Shown piece after piece: positions 42,635 to 52,639 of a DNA stretch of 64,000 bases. Source of the stretch: Halalkalicoccus subterraneus. GTDB taxonomy: Archaea > Halobacteriota > Halobacteria > Halobacteriales > Halalkalicoccaceae. Within the stretch, counting starts at the first letter, position 1; each line of letters opens with the position of its first letter. Made by a program: the position numbers and the translations under genes. The stretch is taken from assembly GCF_003697815.1 (NCBI RefSeq), contig NZ_RDQG01000016.1:1-64000 (forward strand). Direction: 5' to 3'. The notes under the pieces were generated by a model. The model did no database searches, was not told where the DNA came from, and was given only the letters and a program-made list of their open reading frames with translations.

Positions 42635-43789
42635 CTACCACTCTGCGACGCTGCCGTCGTCATGGCGCCAGACGGGGTTGTGCCAGTTGACCGTTTTCTC
42701 GGCTTGGCGTTCGATGTACTCCTCGTTGAGCTCGATCCCCAAACCAGGGCCAGTAGGAATCTCGATGTATCCTTCATCGTACTCGAAGACTCCTGAGTCG
42801 ACCAAGTAATCGAGGACATCGCCACCTCGATTGTAGTGGATGTCGAGGCTTTGTTCTTGGATCAGTGCGTTCGGCGAACAGGCGTCGACTTGGACGCATG
42901 ACGCTAGTGCGATCGGGCCTAGCGGACAGTGCGGTGCCAGTGCCACGTCGTAGGCCTCAGCCATGTCCGCGATCTTCTTGACCTCGGTGATCCCGCCGGC
43001 GTGCGAGAGGTCCGGCTGAATGACGTCGACACTACCGTCCTCGAAGACCTCCTTGAAGTCCCACCGTGAGAACATCCGCTCGCCCGTGGCAATCGGGATC
43101 GATGTGTGGGCGGCGATCGCCGGCAGAGCGTCGTTGTGCTCGGGAAGGACGGGCTCCTCGATGAACATCGGCTCGTAGGGCTCGAGGGCCTCGGCGAGCC
43201 GTTTGGCCATCGGCTTGGTGACCCGTCCGTGAAAGTCGACCCCAATGTCGACCTCGGGGCCGACCGCCTCGCGGACTTCCCCGAGGCGCTCTTCGGCCTC
43301 CCGGACGGCAGCGGATGTGTCCACCCGCCGAAGCTCGCTGGTCGCGTTCATCTTCAGACCGGTGAAGCCCTCCGAGACCTTCTCGGCCGCTGCTTCGCCG
43401 ACCTCGCTAGGGCGATCGCCGCCGATCCACTGATACACTCTAATCCGGTCGCGCGCCCGCCCACCGAGCAGTTCGTAGACCGGCGCGCCGAAGCGCTTAC
43501 CCTTAACGTCCCAGAGTGCTTGATCGATCCCGGCAATCGCGCTCATCAATACCGGTCCGCCACGATAGAAACCGCCACGGTACATCGTCTGCCAGTGATT
43601 CTCGATCTGTGCGGGGTCCTCGCCAATGAGGTAGTTGTCGAGCAGCTCCTCGACCGCTGCACGGACGGTCTTCGCCCGTCCCTCGACAACGGGCTCGCCC
43701 CAACCCACCAGTCCGTCGCTCGTTTCAAGGCGGAGAAATAGCCAGCGCGGCGGTACCTCGTATAAGTTGTAATCGGCGATTTCGCTCAT
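42635..43789 (-). CDS. dgoD: D-galactonate dehydratase-type enolase-superfamily enzyme
   Basis: 384 residues. Family hallmarks of galactonate dehydratase are visible: VGWGEPVVEGRA, WQTMYRGGFYRGGPVLMSAI, GIDQALWDVKGK, RVYQWIGGDRP. Metal ligands are Asp in VDFHGR, Glu in FIEEPV and Glu in ATGERMFSR; the His base lies in LAPHCPLGPI. It converts galactonate (or a close sugar acid) to the 2-keto-3-deoxy acid. The start overlaps the GH4 gene by 4 nt, so hydrolysis and sugar-acid dehydration are co-expressed. Confidence 0.88.
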   Translation of the reverse strand: MSEIADYNLYEVPPRWLFLRLETSDGLVGWGEPVVEGRAKTVRAAVEELLDNYLIGEDPAQIENHWQTMYRGGFYRGGPVLMSAIAGIDQALWDVKGKRFGAPVYELLGGRARDRIRVYQWIGGDRPSEVGEAAAEKVSEGFTGLKMNATSELRRVDTSAAVREAEERLGEVREAVGPEVDIGVDFHGRVTKPMAKRLAEALEPYEPMFIEEPVLPEHNDALPAIAAHTSIPIATGERMFSRWDFKEVFEDGSVDVIQPDLSHAGGITEVKKIADMAEAYDVALAPHCPLGPIALASCVQVDACSPNALIQEQSLDIHYNRGGDVLDYLVDSGVFEYDEGYIEIPTGPGLGIELNEEYIERQAEKTVNWHNPVWRHDDGSVAEW

Positions 43790-45093
43790 GCAAGCTCGGG
43801 GAGGTATTCCCGATTGGCTTCGATCAGTTCTTCGGTCATCTTGTGGGCCTCGTCAAGCGTCAACTCTGCAGCCGTCAGCGGGTCGAGCTTAACTGCCTGT
43901 TGGATTGCTTCGCGATCGTTCTCCAAGGCACCCTTGACTGTGAGCTGCTGGACCGTGATGTTCGTTCGATTCAAGCCCGCGAGCTGTGGGGGAAGCCTCC
44001 CGATACTACATGGACGAATCCCTGTCGCATCGACCAGACACGGAACCTCGACGCAGGCCTCTGTGGGGAGGTTCTGTATTGCGTCTGTCTCGTTGCTGAC
44101 GTTGAGGTTGAACCGGCGGGTCGTGTCGGTCTCCAGTGAGTGGATAATTCGGGATGCGTATTCCTCGGAGCGTTCGATCTCTAGTTCTTCGAGATCGATG
44201 TCGTGTTCGGGCTGGTCCCGCTGATCAGATCGTTCTTTCCACCCCTCGAGATACGTTGCTGTTGGCATGCGCTCGGCGTAATCGGTGCCGGTCAGCCGTT
44301 CGATCTCTGCAGGATCTGTTCGGAAGTACGGGTGATACTCACTGTTGTGGTGACTCGATTCGGTAACGAATGCCCCGAAATGCTTCAGGAGGTCGAATCG
44401 AACCGTATCCCGACGATAGATCTCCTCGTCGTCGATTGACGCCTTCAGACGGGGATAGAGGTCTTCGCCATCGTGCTCGCAGGTGAGAAACCACGCCATG
44501 TGGTTGATACCTGCGACCCAGTAGTCAAGTTCGTCTTCGGGAACATCGACGTAGTCAGCGATCGCCTCCGCCGTGTGGGGAACGCTATGACAGAGCCCGA
44601 CCGTTTCGACCTCGGTCGCCTCAAACAGGGTCCAACAGATGATCGCCATCGGGTTAGTGTAGTTTAATAATAGAGCATCCGGGCAGAGCTCCTCCATATC
44701 TCGGGCGAGGTCGAGCATTGTCGGAATCGTCCGCAACCCACGGAAGACGCCGCCAGGTCCGAGGGTGTCACCGATGGCCTGTTTGACACCGTACTTCTCA
44801 GGAATGCGAATCTCATTCTCGAAGGGTTCGGTACCGCCGACGTTGATCATGTTTAGCACGTAGTCCGCATCGTCGAGTGCCTGTCGCCGGTCGGTCGTCG
44901 ATTCTATCGTCGCGTCGACGTCGCCGTTTTCGACCATCGCTTCGGCTACCTCGGTTGTCTTCGCGAGACGTCCTTCGTCGATATCCATCAGCCTAATTGT
45001 GCTGTCCGCCAGCTCTGGGAACGAAAGGATGTCTCCGATTAGCTTTCGAGCAAACACCATGCTACCGGCCCCGATAAACGATATTCTGACCAT
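43786..45093 (-). CDS. GH4 alpha-galactosidase-type glycosidase
   Basis: 435 residues. NAD-binding start VRISFIGAGSMVFARKLIGD; metal and catalytic residues in GLCHSVPHT (Cys168, His169) and AGINHMAWF (Asn197, His198); NYTNPMAI is also conserved. GH4 enzymes cleave by an NAD- and metal-dependent redox-elimination mechanism. The CHSV motif points to alpha-galactosidase/galacturonidase members rather than phospho-glucosidases. It starts opposite the ABC ATPase gene, leaving a 214-bp two-way promoter region. Confidence 0.92.
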   Translation of the reverse strand: MVRISFIGAGSMVFARKLIGDILSFPELADSTIRLMDIDEGRLAKTTEVAEAMVENGDVDATIESTTDRRQALDDADYVLNMINVGGTEPFENEIRIPEKYGVKQAIGDTLGPGGVFRGLRTIPTMLDLARDMEELCPDALLLNYTNPMAIICWTLFEATEVETVGLCHSVPHTAEAIADYVDVPEDELDYWVAGINHMAWFLTCEHDGEDLYPRLKASIDDEEIYRRDTVRFDLLKHFGAFVTESSHHNSEYHPYFRTDPAEIERLTGTDYAERMPTATYLEGWKERSDQRDQPEHDIDLEELEIERSEEYASRIIHSLETDTTRRFNLNVSNETDAIQNLPTEACVEVPCLVDATGIRPCSIGRLPPQLAGLNRTNITVQQLTVKGALENDREAIQQAVKLDPLTAAELTLDEAHKMTEELIEANREYLPELA

Positions 45094-45307
45094 ACACTCT
45101 CCATGGCATGTTCCCTGATATAAATTTACTGCCTTGTAGGTATCATTATAGTTACTACTTTGAAAGTATACATAGCGCGATAATAACTCGCCATTTCACT
45201 GAATAGGGTCTGATGCCCCGTTACTACCCGTCTAAGCGAACGTTCTTAGCCGGAAACCAATACTATAAAACATAATAGTTATACGGTGGGGTCCGTACGC
45301 AGAGGGT

Positions 45308-46432
45308 ATGGGACGAATCGATATGGAGGGCGTGACCAAAGTGTTCGGCGAGGGTGGCGAGGAGATTGTCGCCGTCGACCACCTCGATCTCACCATTAAC
45401 GACGGAGAGTTCCTCGTTCTCGTTGGCCCCTCTGGCTGTGGGAAGTCGACCACACTTCGAACCATCGCCGGGTTGGAGGAAGTAAGCGACGGGACAATCA
45501 GTATCGACGGAGAGGATATCACCGACGAGAAGCCCAAGGACCGGGACATCGCGATGGTGTTCCAGAACTACGCACTCTATCCCCACATGACCGCCCGGGA
45601 GAACATGTCCTTCGGCCTCAAAATGACAACTGATCTCCATGATGAGGAGATCGACGACCGTGTCCGGAGCGCGGCGGGGATGATGGGGATTGAGGACCTG
45701 CTCGAAAGTAAGCCGGGTGAACTCTCCGGAGGCCAACAACAGCGCGTCGCGCTCGGACGGGCGATTGTTCGGGAACCGAAGGTGTTCCTGATGGACGAAC
45801 CCCTCTCGAACCTCGATGCGAAGCTCAGGACGACCATGCGAACTGAACTCCAGGACCTCCAACAGCGTCTCGAAACAACGGCGGTCTACGTCACGCACGA
45901 CCAGACCGAGGCGATGACGATGGGTGACCGGATCGTCGTTCTTGACGAAGGGGACCTCCAGCAGGTCGGTACTCCCTTGGAGTGCTACCAGAAGCCAAAC
46001 AACGTGTTCGTCGCCGGCTTCATCGGCTCGCCCGGGATGAATTTCCTTGACGTCACGCTCGAAAACGGGACGCTGGTCCACGAGGCGTTCGCCTACGAAA
46101 TCTCCGAGGAGACAGCCGCCGAGCTCCGAGAAGCCGGTCCGGACCTGATTCTCGGCGTTCGACCGGAGGACATCGAGGTGGTCACGGGGATGGCCGAGCC
46201 GAACCGGATTACGGTCCAGCCGAAAGTCGTTGAGCCGGTCGGCGATATGACCTATGTCCACTTCGAACTGGGCGGGACCGACATGACCGCCACGGTTAGC
46301 GGTGACCGCCACGTTCAGGTCGGAATGGATCTGGACGTCGTCTTCCCCGAAGAGCGGATCCACGTTTTCGACGCCGAAACCACGGAGGCGGTCAAGAACA
46401 GTCGCCGGGAACTGCTTAGTATGCCGAGTTAA
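45308..46432 (+). CDS. Sugar ABC transporter ATPase (MalK/UgpC type)
   Basis: 374 residues. Walker A GPSGCGKST, Q-loop MVFQNYALYPHMT, signature LSGGQQQRVALGRAI, Walker B VFLMDEPLSNLDAKLR, switch VTHDQTEAM, then a C-terminal TOBE/OB domain (residues ~240-370) typical of MalK-like subunits. It energises the permease encoded downstream. It begins the ABC operon here rather than ending it, as is common in haloarchaea. Confidence 0.95.
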   Translation: MGRIDMEGVTKVFGEGGEEIVAVDHLDLTINDGEFLVLVGPSGCGKSTTLRTIAGLEEVSDGTISIDGEDITDEKPKDRDIAMVFQNYALYPHMTARENMSFGLKMTTDLHDEEIDDRVRSAAGMMGIEDLLESKPGELSGGQQQRVALGRAIVREPKVFLMDEPLSNLDAKLRTTMRTELQDLQQRLETTAVYVTHDQTEAMTMGDRIVVLDEGDLQQVGTPLECYQKPNNVFVAGFIGSPGMNFLDVTLENGTLVHEAFAYEISEETAAELREAGPDLILGVRPEDIEVVTGMAEPNRITVQPKVVEPVGDMTYVHFELGGTDMTATVSGDRHVQVGMDLDVVFPEERIHVFDAETTEAVKNSRRELLSMPS

Positions 46433-46540
46433 CACTGGGTTCGAAACGGCGACCGTATCGGTGTACGGACTGGTGAGATGGTTCCAAATCTCAAACGAAA
46501 GACCAACAACTTTAATAGTAATTGATTCACAGTGAGTGCC

Positions 46541-47854
46541 ATGGATGGTAACGGTCTATCACGGCGAAGGCTGATCAAGATCACAGCAGGCGGCTCGGTG
46601 GTCGCCCTCGCGGGCTGCCTCGGGGGTAACGGCGAAGACGACGGGAACGGGGGAGAAGACGACAACGTCGAAGAAGTCGAACTCGGGGAGGGAGACATCA
46701 CCCTTGAGTTCTCCGGATGGGGCGAGGGTGTTGAGCGCCAAGCCGTCGAAGACATGCTCGAATCATTTGCCGAGCAGAACGACGAGGTCGGCGTTCAGTT
46801 CCAGCACGTTCCCGCGGACTTCGAGGACCGACTCAGGACCCAGTTCGGGGCCGGCGAGGAACCTGACGTCTTCTATATGCCGATGGACTACGTCGGGGAG
46901 TTCGAGGAGGTGCTCGTTGACCTCGAACCCGAACTAGACAACGAACTGCTAAATGATCTCGACGAGCCGGTGGTCGATGCCGCAACGCTCCCCGAGGGGG
47001 TACATTTCGTCCCAAAGGATTTCCAGTATAATGCGCTCGTCCACAATACAGAGATGATGGCAAATGCGGGCTATGACGAGATGCCCGAAAATTGGGACGA
47101 GTTCCGCGAGATGCTTGAAGCGATTGACGAGGAGGGCGAGGTTGAGTACCCGCTCGTGGAATGGAACATCGACGGCCACAACTCGCTTGCGTACCCGTTT
47201 ATGCACGCGAACAGTGGGCAAGTGATGAACGGGGACAACACTGAGTGTGTGATCAACTCGTCAGAGAACGTAGAAGCCCTCGAATTCCTACAGGGGCTCC
47301 GAGAGGACGGCTTGATGGGGCTCGGATCCGAGGTCGCGTCCGATGCCGAACACGCGATGATCGGTGAACAACAGACAGCAATGCTTTCAGGTGGTGGTTG
47401 GATCTTTGCTGAACTCAAAAACGATTACGAGGAGATCGATGAAGTAACCGACATTGCAGGGATGCCAATTCCCGAGGGAGGGGAGCAGACCGTAGCGATC
47501 TCCTGTGTTGGATATGCGGTCTCCGAGAACACGGAACACCAGGACGAGGCAGTCGATCTGGTTGAATACCTGATGGGCGAAGGGATCTTCCCGTGGCTCG
47601 AAACAGGGATTGCCCTCTCGATCCGAGAATCCCATCGCGAGGAAGTCGAACTGTACGAGGAGGACGAACGCTACGAGCGCTGGTTTGAGATGGGCGAGTT
47701 TGAGAACGTTATCGCGTTGCAGTACGGTCCAAACACGAGCGAGATCGTCAACGCGATCTACCCTCAGTTCGAGGGAGTCTACCAGGGCGAAGTCGAACCC
47801 GCTGATGCGCTCGCGACAATCGAGGAAGAAGTTAACAATAACATCCTCGGCTGA
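46541..47854 (+). CDS. Extracellular sugar-binding lipoprotein of ABC transporter
   Basis: 437 residues from the ATG at 46541; a GTG at 46532 is in frame, but a TTTAATAG box at 46511 predicts a leaderless message near 46540. The twin-arginine lipoprotein signal LSRRRLIKITAGGSVVALAGC is followed by an acidic, Gly-Asp-rich linker. The rest is a type II solute-binding fold (ITLEFSGWGEGVERQAVEDM, FYMPMDYVGEFEEVL, NAGYDEMPENWDEFREML). It captures sugars for the importer. Confidence 0.92.
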   Translation: MDGNGLSRRRLIKITAGGSVVALAGCLGGNGEDDGNGGEDDNVEEVELGEGDITLEFSGWGEGVERQAVEDMLESFAEQNDEVGVQFQHVPADFEDRLRTQFGAGEEPDVFYMPMDYVGEFEEVLVDLEPELDNELLNDLDEPVVDAATLPEGVHFVPKDFQYNALVHNTEMMANAGYDEMPENWDEFREMLEAIDEEGEVEYPLVEWNIDGHNSLAYPFMHANSGQVMNGDNTECVINSSENVEALEFLQGLREDGLMGLGSEVASDAEHAMIGEQQTAMLSGGGWIFAELKNDYEEIDEVTDIAGMPIPEGGEQTVAISCVGYAVSENTEHQDEAVDLVEYLMGEGIFPWLETGIALSIRESHREEVELYEEDERYERWFEMGEFENVIALQYGPNTSEIVNAIYPQFEGVYQGEVEPADALATIEEEVNNNILG

Positions 47855-47875
47855 TCACTGAAATTCAGATAAAAC

Positions 47876-48850
47876 ATGGCAACGCAAGACTCACAATCGA
47901 CCGAGGGGGGCTGGGCGAGGTTCGGATCGCTCGAGGCGATTAGGCGAAAGGACAACTTAGCGGCGCTTCTGTTCATCCTGCCGAATCTCATCGTCTTCAC
48001 CGCGTTCCTGTTCGTCCCCGTGTTGTTCGCGGTCTACCTCTCGTTTGCGGAATGGCAGGTGCTTACCGGCGACCTCCAGTTCGTCGGCCTCGACAACTAC
48101 CGCAGCCTCATTTACCCCCTTCCCTGGGAGAACGACTGGGCCGTGTTGAGTACGCCGACGGTCAACCTCTGGTGGTGGGCCGTCTCGCGGACGATGATCT
48201 ACACGTTCGGCGTCGTCCCGGTCGCGATCGCCGGCGGGCTGGCCGTCGCGCTCGTGCTCGATCGGCAGATCCGATTCAAAAAGGTGTTTCGCGCCGCGTA
48301 CTTCCTACCCGTGATGCTCTCGGGGGCGATCAGCGCGATCATCTGGGGCTGGATCCTCAACCTCAACGGGATCGTCAACAACATCCTCGGCCCGGTCGGG
48401 TTGGCGCACAACTGGATCGGCGACCCCTCGACCGCGCTCGGTGTGATCATGCTCATCGCGATCTGGGCGGGGATCGGGTTCAACATGATCATCTTCCTCG
48501 CGGGCCTCCAGAACATCCCCGACGAGCTCTACGAGGCGGCTCGCATCGACGGAACCAACGGCTGGCAGCGCTTTCGACACGTCACGTGGCCGAACCTCCA
48601 GAACACGTACTTCTTCGTGATCGTACTCGCGATCATCTCCTCGTTTCAGGTGTTCGCGATCGCCTACGCGCTGACCAGCGGCGGACCGTACTACGCGACG
48701 ACGACGATCGTCGTCCTGATCTACCAGGAGGCGTTCCAGCACGACAGCATGGGACTGGCCGCCGCGATGGCGATGATCCTCTTCGCCATCATCTTCGTGT
48801 TCAGCTACTACCAGTACCGCACGCGCGGTAACGACGAGGTGACCTACTAA
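47876..48850 (+). CDS. Sugar ABC permease, MalF/UgpA type
   Basis: 324 residues with six membrane spans. The EAA loop is visible as LYEAARIDGTNGWQRFRHVTWP. The N-terminus is a cytoplasmic stretch of 30 residues. The MalG-type gene overlaps its stop by one base. Together they form the membrane channel. Confidence 0.94.
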   Translation: MATQDSQSTEGGWARFGSLEAIRRKDNLAALLFILPNLIVFTAFLFVPVLFAVYLSFAEWQVLTGDLQFVGLDNYRSLIYPLPWENDWAVLSTPTVNLWWWAVSRTMIYTFGVVPVAIAGGLAVALVLDRQIRFKKVFRAAYFLPVMLSGAISAIIWGWILNLNGIVNNILGPVGLAHNWIGDPSTALGVIMLIAIWAGIGFNMIIFLAGLQNIPDELYEAARIDGTNGWQRFRHVTWPNLQNTYFFVIVLAIISSFQVFAIAYALTSGGPYYATTTIVVLIYQEAFQHDSMGLAAAMAMILFAIIFVFSYYQYRTRGNDEVTY

Positions 48851-49710
48851 TGGTTCGCTCGAACTACGACTATCCGGGGTACGAACGGTCGGGACCGGTG
48901 TACTGGGCGAAGAAGACAACGCTCTACGCGGGCGTGATATTCGGCGCGCTGTTGATGATCGCGCCGTTTTACTGGACGGTGACGACGGCGCTCTCGGCGA
49001 ATCCGAGCGTCGGGATCGTCACGATCCTTCCCGAGACGATCACGTTCGAGCACTTCCGTGCCCTGTTCGCCGAGAACCCCGTCGAGCGGTGGTTCTTCAA
49101 CGCGATCGTCTTCGCGGGCGCGGTTACCCTATTCAACGTCGCGTTCGATACGCTTGCGGGCTACGCCTTCGCGAAACTGGATTTCTTCGCCCGCGAGAAG
49201 GTGTTTCTCCTCTTCATCGGGACGATGATGATCCCCGGAATGGTGACGCTCATTCCGGTGTACATCATCCTCGCCGAACTCGGTTGGGTAAACACCTATC
49301 GTGGGCTGATCGTCCCCTTCATCGCGAGCCCGTTCGGGATCTTCCTGCTTCGCCAGTACTTCCTCGGGCTGCCCGACTCGCTCGGCGAGGCCGCTCGGAT
49401 AGACGGCTGTAACAAGTTCCAGGCCTTTTACCACATCTACCTCCCGCTCGCGAAGCCGGCGGTGGCTACCCTGGGAATCTTCGCGTTCATGGGCGCGTGG
49501 AACAACTTCGAGTGGCCGCTGATTATCGCGACCTCCCAGGAGCTCTATACGCTCCCGGTCGCGCTGTTCCTCGTCCAAGGCCAGTACACACAGAACTGGG
49601 GGCTGGTGATGGCGACGGCGGCGATCATGGTGCTGCCCGTGATCCTCGCGTTCCTCTCGGCCCAACAGTACTTCATCCGCGGGATGACCCTGAGCGGCAT
49701 GAAGGGGTAA
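48850..49710 (+). CDS. Sugar ABC permease, MalG/UgpE type
   Basis: 286 residues, six membrane spans, with EAA loop LGEAARIDGCNKFQAFYHIYLP. Typical C-terminal partner of MalF-like permeases. It starts in the stop of the previous gene. Confidence 0.94.
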   Translation: MVRSNYDYPGYERSGPVYWAKKTTLYAGVIFGALLMIAPFYWTVTTALSANPSVGIVTILPETITFEHFRALFAENPVERWFFNAIVFAGAVTLFNVAFDTLAGYAFAKLDFFAREKVFLLFIGTMMIPGMVTLIPVYIILAELGWVNTYRGLIVPFIASPFGIFLLRQYFLGLPDSLGEAARIDGCNKFQAFYHIYLPLAKPAVATLGIFAFMGAWNNFEWPLIIATSQELYTLPVALFLVQGQYTQNWGLVMATAAIMVLPVILAFLSAQQYFIRGMTLSGMKG

Positions 49711-49713
49711 TCC

Positions 49714-50367
49714 GTGGCGCGGATCCCGAACCTCACCGGATCGCTCGTCGTGGCGGTGAAGTTCACCTACCGCCAGATCGTGCTGCTGGTTCTACTCAGC
49801 CTCGCGTTCTCCCTTCTGTCCGTCCTCCTCGTCCCGGCCGGTGCGGCCGTCCTCGCCCTGTTTGAGACGATCCGTATCGTCCCGGAGGACCACCGCTCCG
49901 ATCTCGCGCGGCTGAAAACGTACCTCCGATCTGTGCGGCGAAACCTCGTTTCGGGCCTCTCACTTTCGGTCCTACTGGTCGTACCCCCGATCGCTACGCT
50001 CCTGTACATCAACCTCGCGCTCGCGGAGCTCTCGGGCTACCTTTTTCTCGCGGGTCTCGTCTGTGCGTATCTCTCCCTCGTGGCCTTCTTCCTCGTCTTC
50101 CGGGTCGCGAACGTCCGCTCGCTTGAACCGGAAATCGGAACGAATGCGGCGTTTCGACGGGCCGTCGACGTTTCGAGTGCCCACCCCCACTTCGCGGTGC
50201 TCCACTCCTGTCTTATCGTCGCCGCCGCGACGCTCACGGTCGTCCTCCCGCCGTTCGTCTTCCTCCTGTTTCCCGGGTTCGTCGCCGTACTGGAGATCGT
50301 AATGTATGAGCAGGCCGCAGAAACGCAAGAATCACCTATCCGGCAATACCTGAGCACGACACCATGA
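49714..50367 (+). CDS. YesL/DUF624-like membrane protein
   Basis: 217 residues, GTG start three nt after the permease stop. About five or six hydrophobic segments with short basic loops (LARLKTYLRSVRRNL). This resembles the YesL/DUF624 proteins encoded beside sugar ABC importers in many bacteria; the match is by layout only. It may assist the transporter. Its stop overlaps the next gene by 4 nt. Confidence 0.6.
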   Translation: MARIPNLTGSLVVAVKFTYRQIVLLVLLSLAFSLLSVLLVPAGAAVLALFETIRIVPEDHRSDLARLKTYLRSVRRNLVSGLSLSVLLVVPPIATLLYINLALAELSGYLFLAGLVCAYLSLVAFFLVFRVANVRSLEPEIGTNAAFRRAVDVSSAHPHFAVLHSCLIVAAATLTVVLPPFVFLLFPGFVAVLEIVMYEQAAETQESPIRQYLSTTP

Positions 50368-50816
50368 CGACGCGAAAAGTCCACGTCTTCTCGACGATAC
50401 CGACCGCGCTGCTCGCACTCGTCATCGGACACCATCCCGTCTTCCTCCTCTTCCTCGTCGTCGGCGTCCTGCTGCCCGAGGTCGATACGTTTTGGCAATG
50501 GTTCCACCGTTCGTGGATCTTTCATACGTTCCTCCCGCCGGCGATCGCGTTCCAGGTGGCCCTCCTGCTCGGCGTCGAAACCGGCGGCGTCTACACCGGG
50601 ATCCATTTTGTGACCGTCGGAATGGGGCTTCACTTCCTGTTCGACTACGTCTACCCGAAGACTCAGACCCATCCGGGCGCGGAGTGGCCCGTCCGTCCGT
50701 CGATCTGGTCGGCCCCCTGGGGGCTGATGTGGCTCGGACTCTCGTGGTTTGCCCAGTGGTTCCTCTACCTCTCGGTGGCGTTTCTCCCGTGGTTGTTCGG
50801 GATCCCGATCGAATGA
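50364..50816 (+). CDS. Membrane-bound metal-dependent hydrolase-like protein (YdjM/DUF457 type)
   Basis: 150 residues with four hydrophobic segments and conserved-looking histidines: VIGHHPVFLLFLVVG, LLPEVDTFWQWFHRSWIFHT, GLHFLFDYVYPKTQTHPG. The G-x-LLP-E/D-x-D ... HR ... H pattern recalls the YdjM/DUF457 membrane metal-dependent hydrolases. It ends the ABC operon. Function is unknown. Confidence 0.55.
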   Translation: MTTRKVHVFSTIPTALLALVIGHHPVFLLFLVVGVLLPEVDTFWQWFHRSWIFHTFLPPAIAFQVALLLGVETGGVYTGIHFVTVGMGLHFLFDYVYPKTQTHPGAEWPVRPSIWSAPWGLMWLGLSWFAQWFLYLSVAFLPWLFGIPIE

Positions 50817-50980
50817 TGGTTGATAGCTCATAGATCCCTTTACCACGATATAATCGCACACCTCTATCGCTACTCCTTCACAATCGAATTTGTAGACCAA
50901 CTCTGGATTACTAAAAGTCTGTTTTAACTATATAACGTTGAGATACGATCATTTATTTGAGCGCCCATTGATTATGTAGC

Positions 50981-52051
50981 ATGGGTTTTCAACAGACTAT
51001 CAACTCCTTCACGTATCGAGACTGGGAGGAGGCCTCCGACGGAACCATTCGACTTGCACTGATTGGCCTTGGGTGGTGGACTATTGAAGAGGCAATTCCC
51101 GCTATCCGCGATACTGACCTCTGTAAGACTACGGTACTCGTAAGCCGATCACAAGAGAAAGCACAGCGGCTTGCCGACGAAGCGGATATCCCGTATGCAA
51201 TTTCAGATGAAGAGTATCACGATGGACAGTGTGCTGCGGAATATGACGCGGTCTACATTGCAACACCAAATGCATACCACCTCGAATATGTGGAGACTGC
51301 TGCCGAATTCGATAAGGCTGTTCTCTGCGAAAAACCGATGGAGGCGAGTACTGAGCGTGCTGAGCAAATGGTAGAGATAGCGGGCAGCAAAGACATACCG
51401 CTGATGATCGCCTATAGAATGCATACGGAGCCATTGGTCAGGCGTGCACGTGACCTCGTTGAAGACGGCGCTATCGGCGATCCAGTACAAGTGTACGGGA
51501 ACAACTCACAATCATTACTCGACATCATTCGAGACCCAGATCAATGGCGGCTTGACCCAGATGTAAGCGGCTATGGTACGTCTATGATGGACCTCGGAAT
51601 TTATCCGATTAATACAGTACGATTTATTCTCTCCGCTGATCCGATTTCTGTACAGGCACAAATGACGTCGATACACGATGCCTTTGCAGATGTACCAGAT
51701 GAGCGTTCGACGGCAACTGCTGTCTACGAGGGAAGTGTGCACGCCGCATTTACAGCAACACAGAACGCGTACAACGACACGGAATTAACTATTACCGGGA
51801 CAAGGGGACAAATCAAACTATCACCGGCGTTCCACATGGAATGTCAGATATCCGTTGAGACTGAAGATCAGACGTTCTCAATGTCCAGCGACAATACAAA
51901 TGAGATGACCGAGGAGTTCGACTACTTCGCCGATCGATTGCTCTCCAAAGCACCGATCTACGCAGATGGTGAACATGGCCTTTATGACATGCGTATCCTC
52001 GAAGCGCTCTACGAATCTGCATCTGAAGGGACGACGGTAACACTCAAATAG
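50981..52051 (+). CDS. gfo6: Gfo6-type sugar 1-dehydrogenase (Gfo/Idh/MocA family)
   Basis: 356 residues. NAD(P)-binding segment LALIGLGWWTIEEAIPAI, then VLCEKPMEAS with the conserved Lys of the EKP motif, and AYRMHTEP in the substrate domain. The whole pattern closely resembles haloarchaeal Gfo6, an NADP-dependent D-xylose 1-dehydrogenase that oxidises aldoses to lactones. In this island galactose or another aldose is a possible substrate, feeding the DgoD-type dehydratase. A TATA-like ATTTATTTG lies 30 nt upstream. Confidence 0.85.
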   Translation: MGFQQTINSFTYRDWEEASDGTIRLALIGLGWWTIEEAIPAIRDTDLCKTTVLVSRSQEKAQRLADEADIPYAISDEEYHDGQCAAEYDAVYIATPNAYHLEYVETAAEFDKAVLCEKPMEASTERAEQMVEIAGSKDIPLMIAYRMHTEPLVRRARDLVEDGAIGDPVQVYGNNSQSLLDIIRDPDQWRLDPDVSGYGTSMMDLGIYPINTVRFILSADPISVQAQMTSIHDAFADVPDERSTATAVYEGSVHAAFTATQNAYNDTELTITGTRGQIKLSPAFHMECQISVETEDQTFSMSSDNTNEMTEEFDYFADRLLSKAPIYADGEHGLYDMRILEALYESASEGTTVTLK

Positions 52052-52136
52052 GTGAATCTGTGGACCTGCCACTGTGAACACCACGTTCAAAATACCCTCC
52101 GTATTATGTTCTACTGTTCTTAGCCTTGTAAGCGAT

Positions 52137-52514
52137 CTATCTGACGCTTACAATACAAAAGAGCGGTGCCGCGAAGGCAATCATCTCTCGGTCCTCAAGC
52201 GCGGTCGCCATTTCGTCGTAGGCCCGCTGCATATGACCTAGTTCCTTGGTAACCCGGTCGAACGAGACATATCGGAACACGTCGGCGTCGAACTCCTTCT
52301 CGAAATCGACGCCGGTGTCCACTTCTGGTCGATGAACTGCTCGAATCGGTCGCGCGTCGAGAAGTGCTCCGGGGTGGGGCCGTCTGCTTGGCGTAGCCGG
52401 TAATCGCCGAGAGCACCTCATCGTCACTCTTCCGCTCGCTAAGGTCGTAGCAAATCTGCGCGTGCCAGGCCGTGTATTGTATCTAGGGGGTGTTGCCAGC
52501 GTACTAGTGGACAT
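52137..52514 (-). pseudogene. Decayed gene fragment of unknown family
   Basis: Minus-strand frames read AWHAQICYDLSERKSDDEVL, SAITGYAKQ, then HFSTRDRFEQFIDQKWTP in another frame and FEKEFDADVFRYVSFDRVTK, ELGHMQRAYDEMATALEDRE in a third. The composition is clearly coding and haloarchaeal, but with two frameshifts. The family was not recognised. The remainder of the gap to 52639 is empty. Confidence 0.45.
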
Positions 52515-52639
52515 GGTGGTCGTGATGGAAGCCTACAACCGCTAGAGACCGCCCAGCTGTGGGTCCTTCAGGCTCGCCTGCCAATATGGCTGCTACCTAA
52601 TACGAATATATAAATAGTCGCTAGTAGTCATTCACTGTA

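Noticed and set aside
45263-46435. 390-residue ORF antisense to the ABC ATPase
   Set aside because: Lies fully over the MalK-type gene, which has complete Walker and signature motifs.
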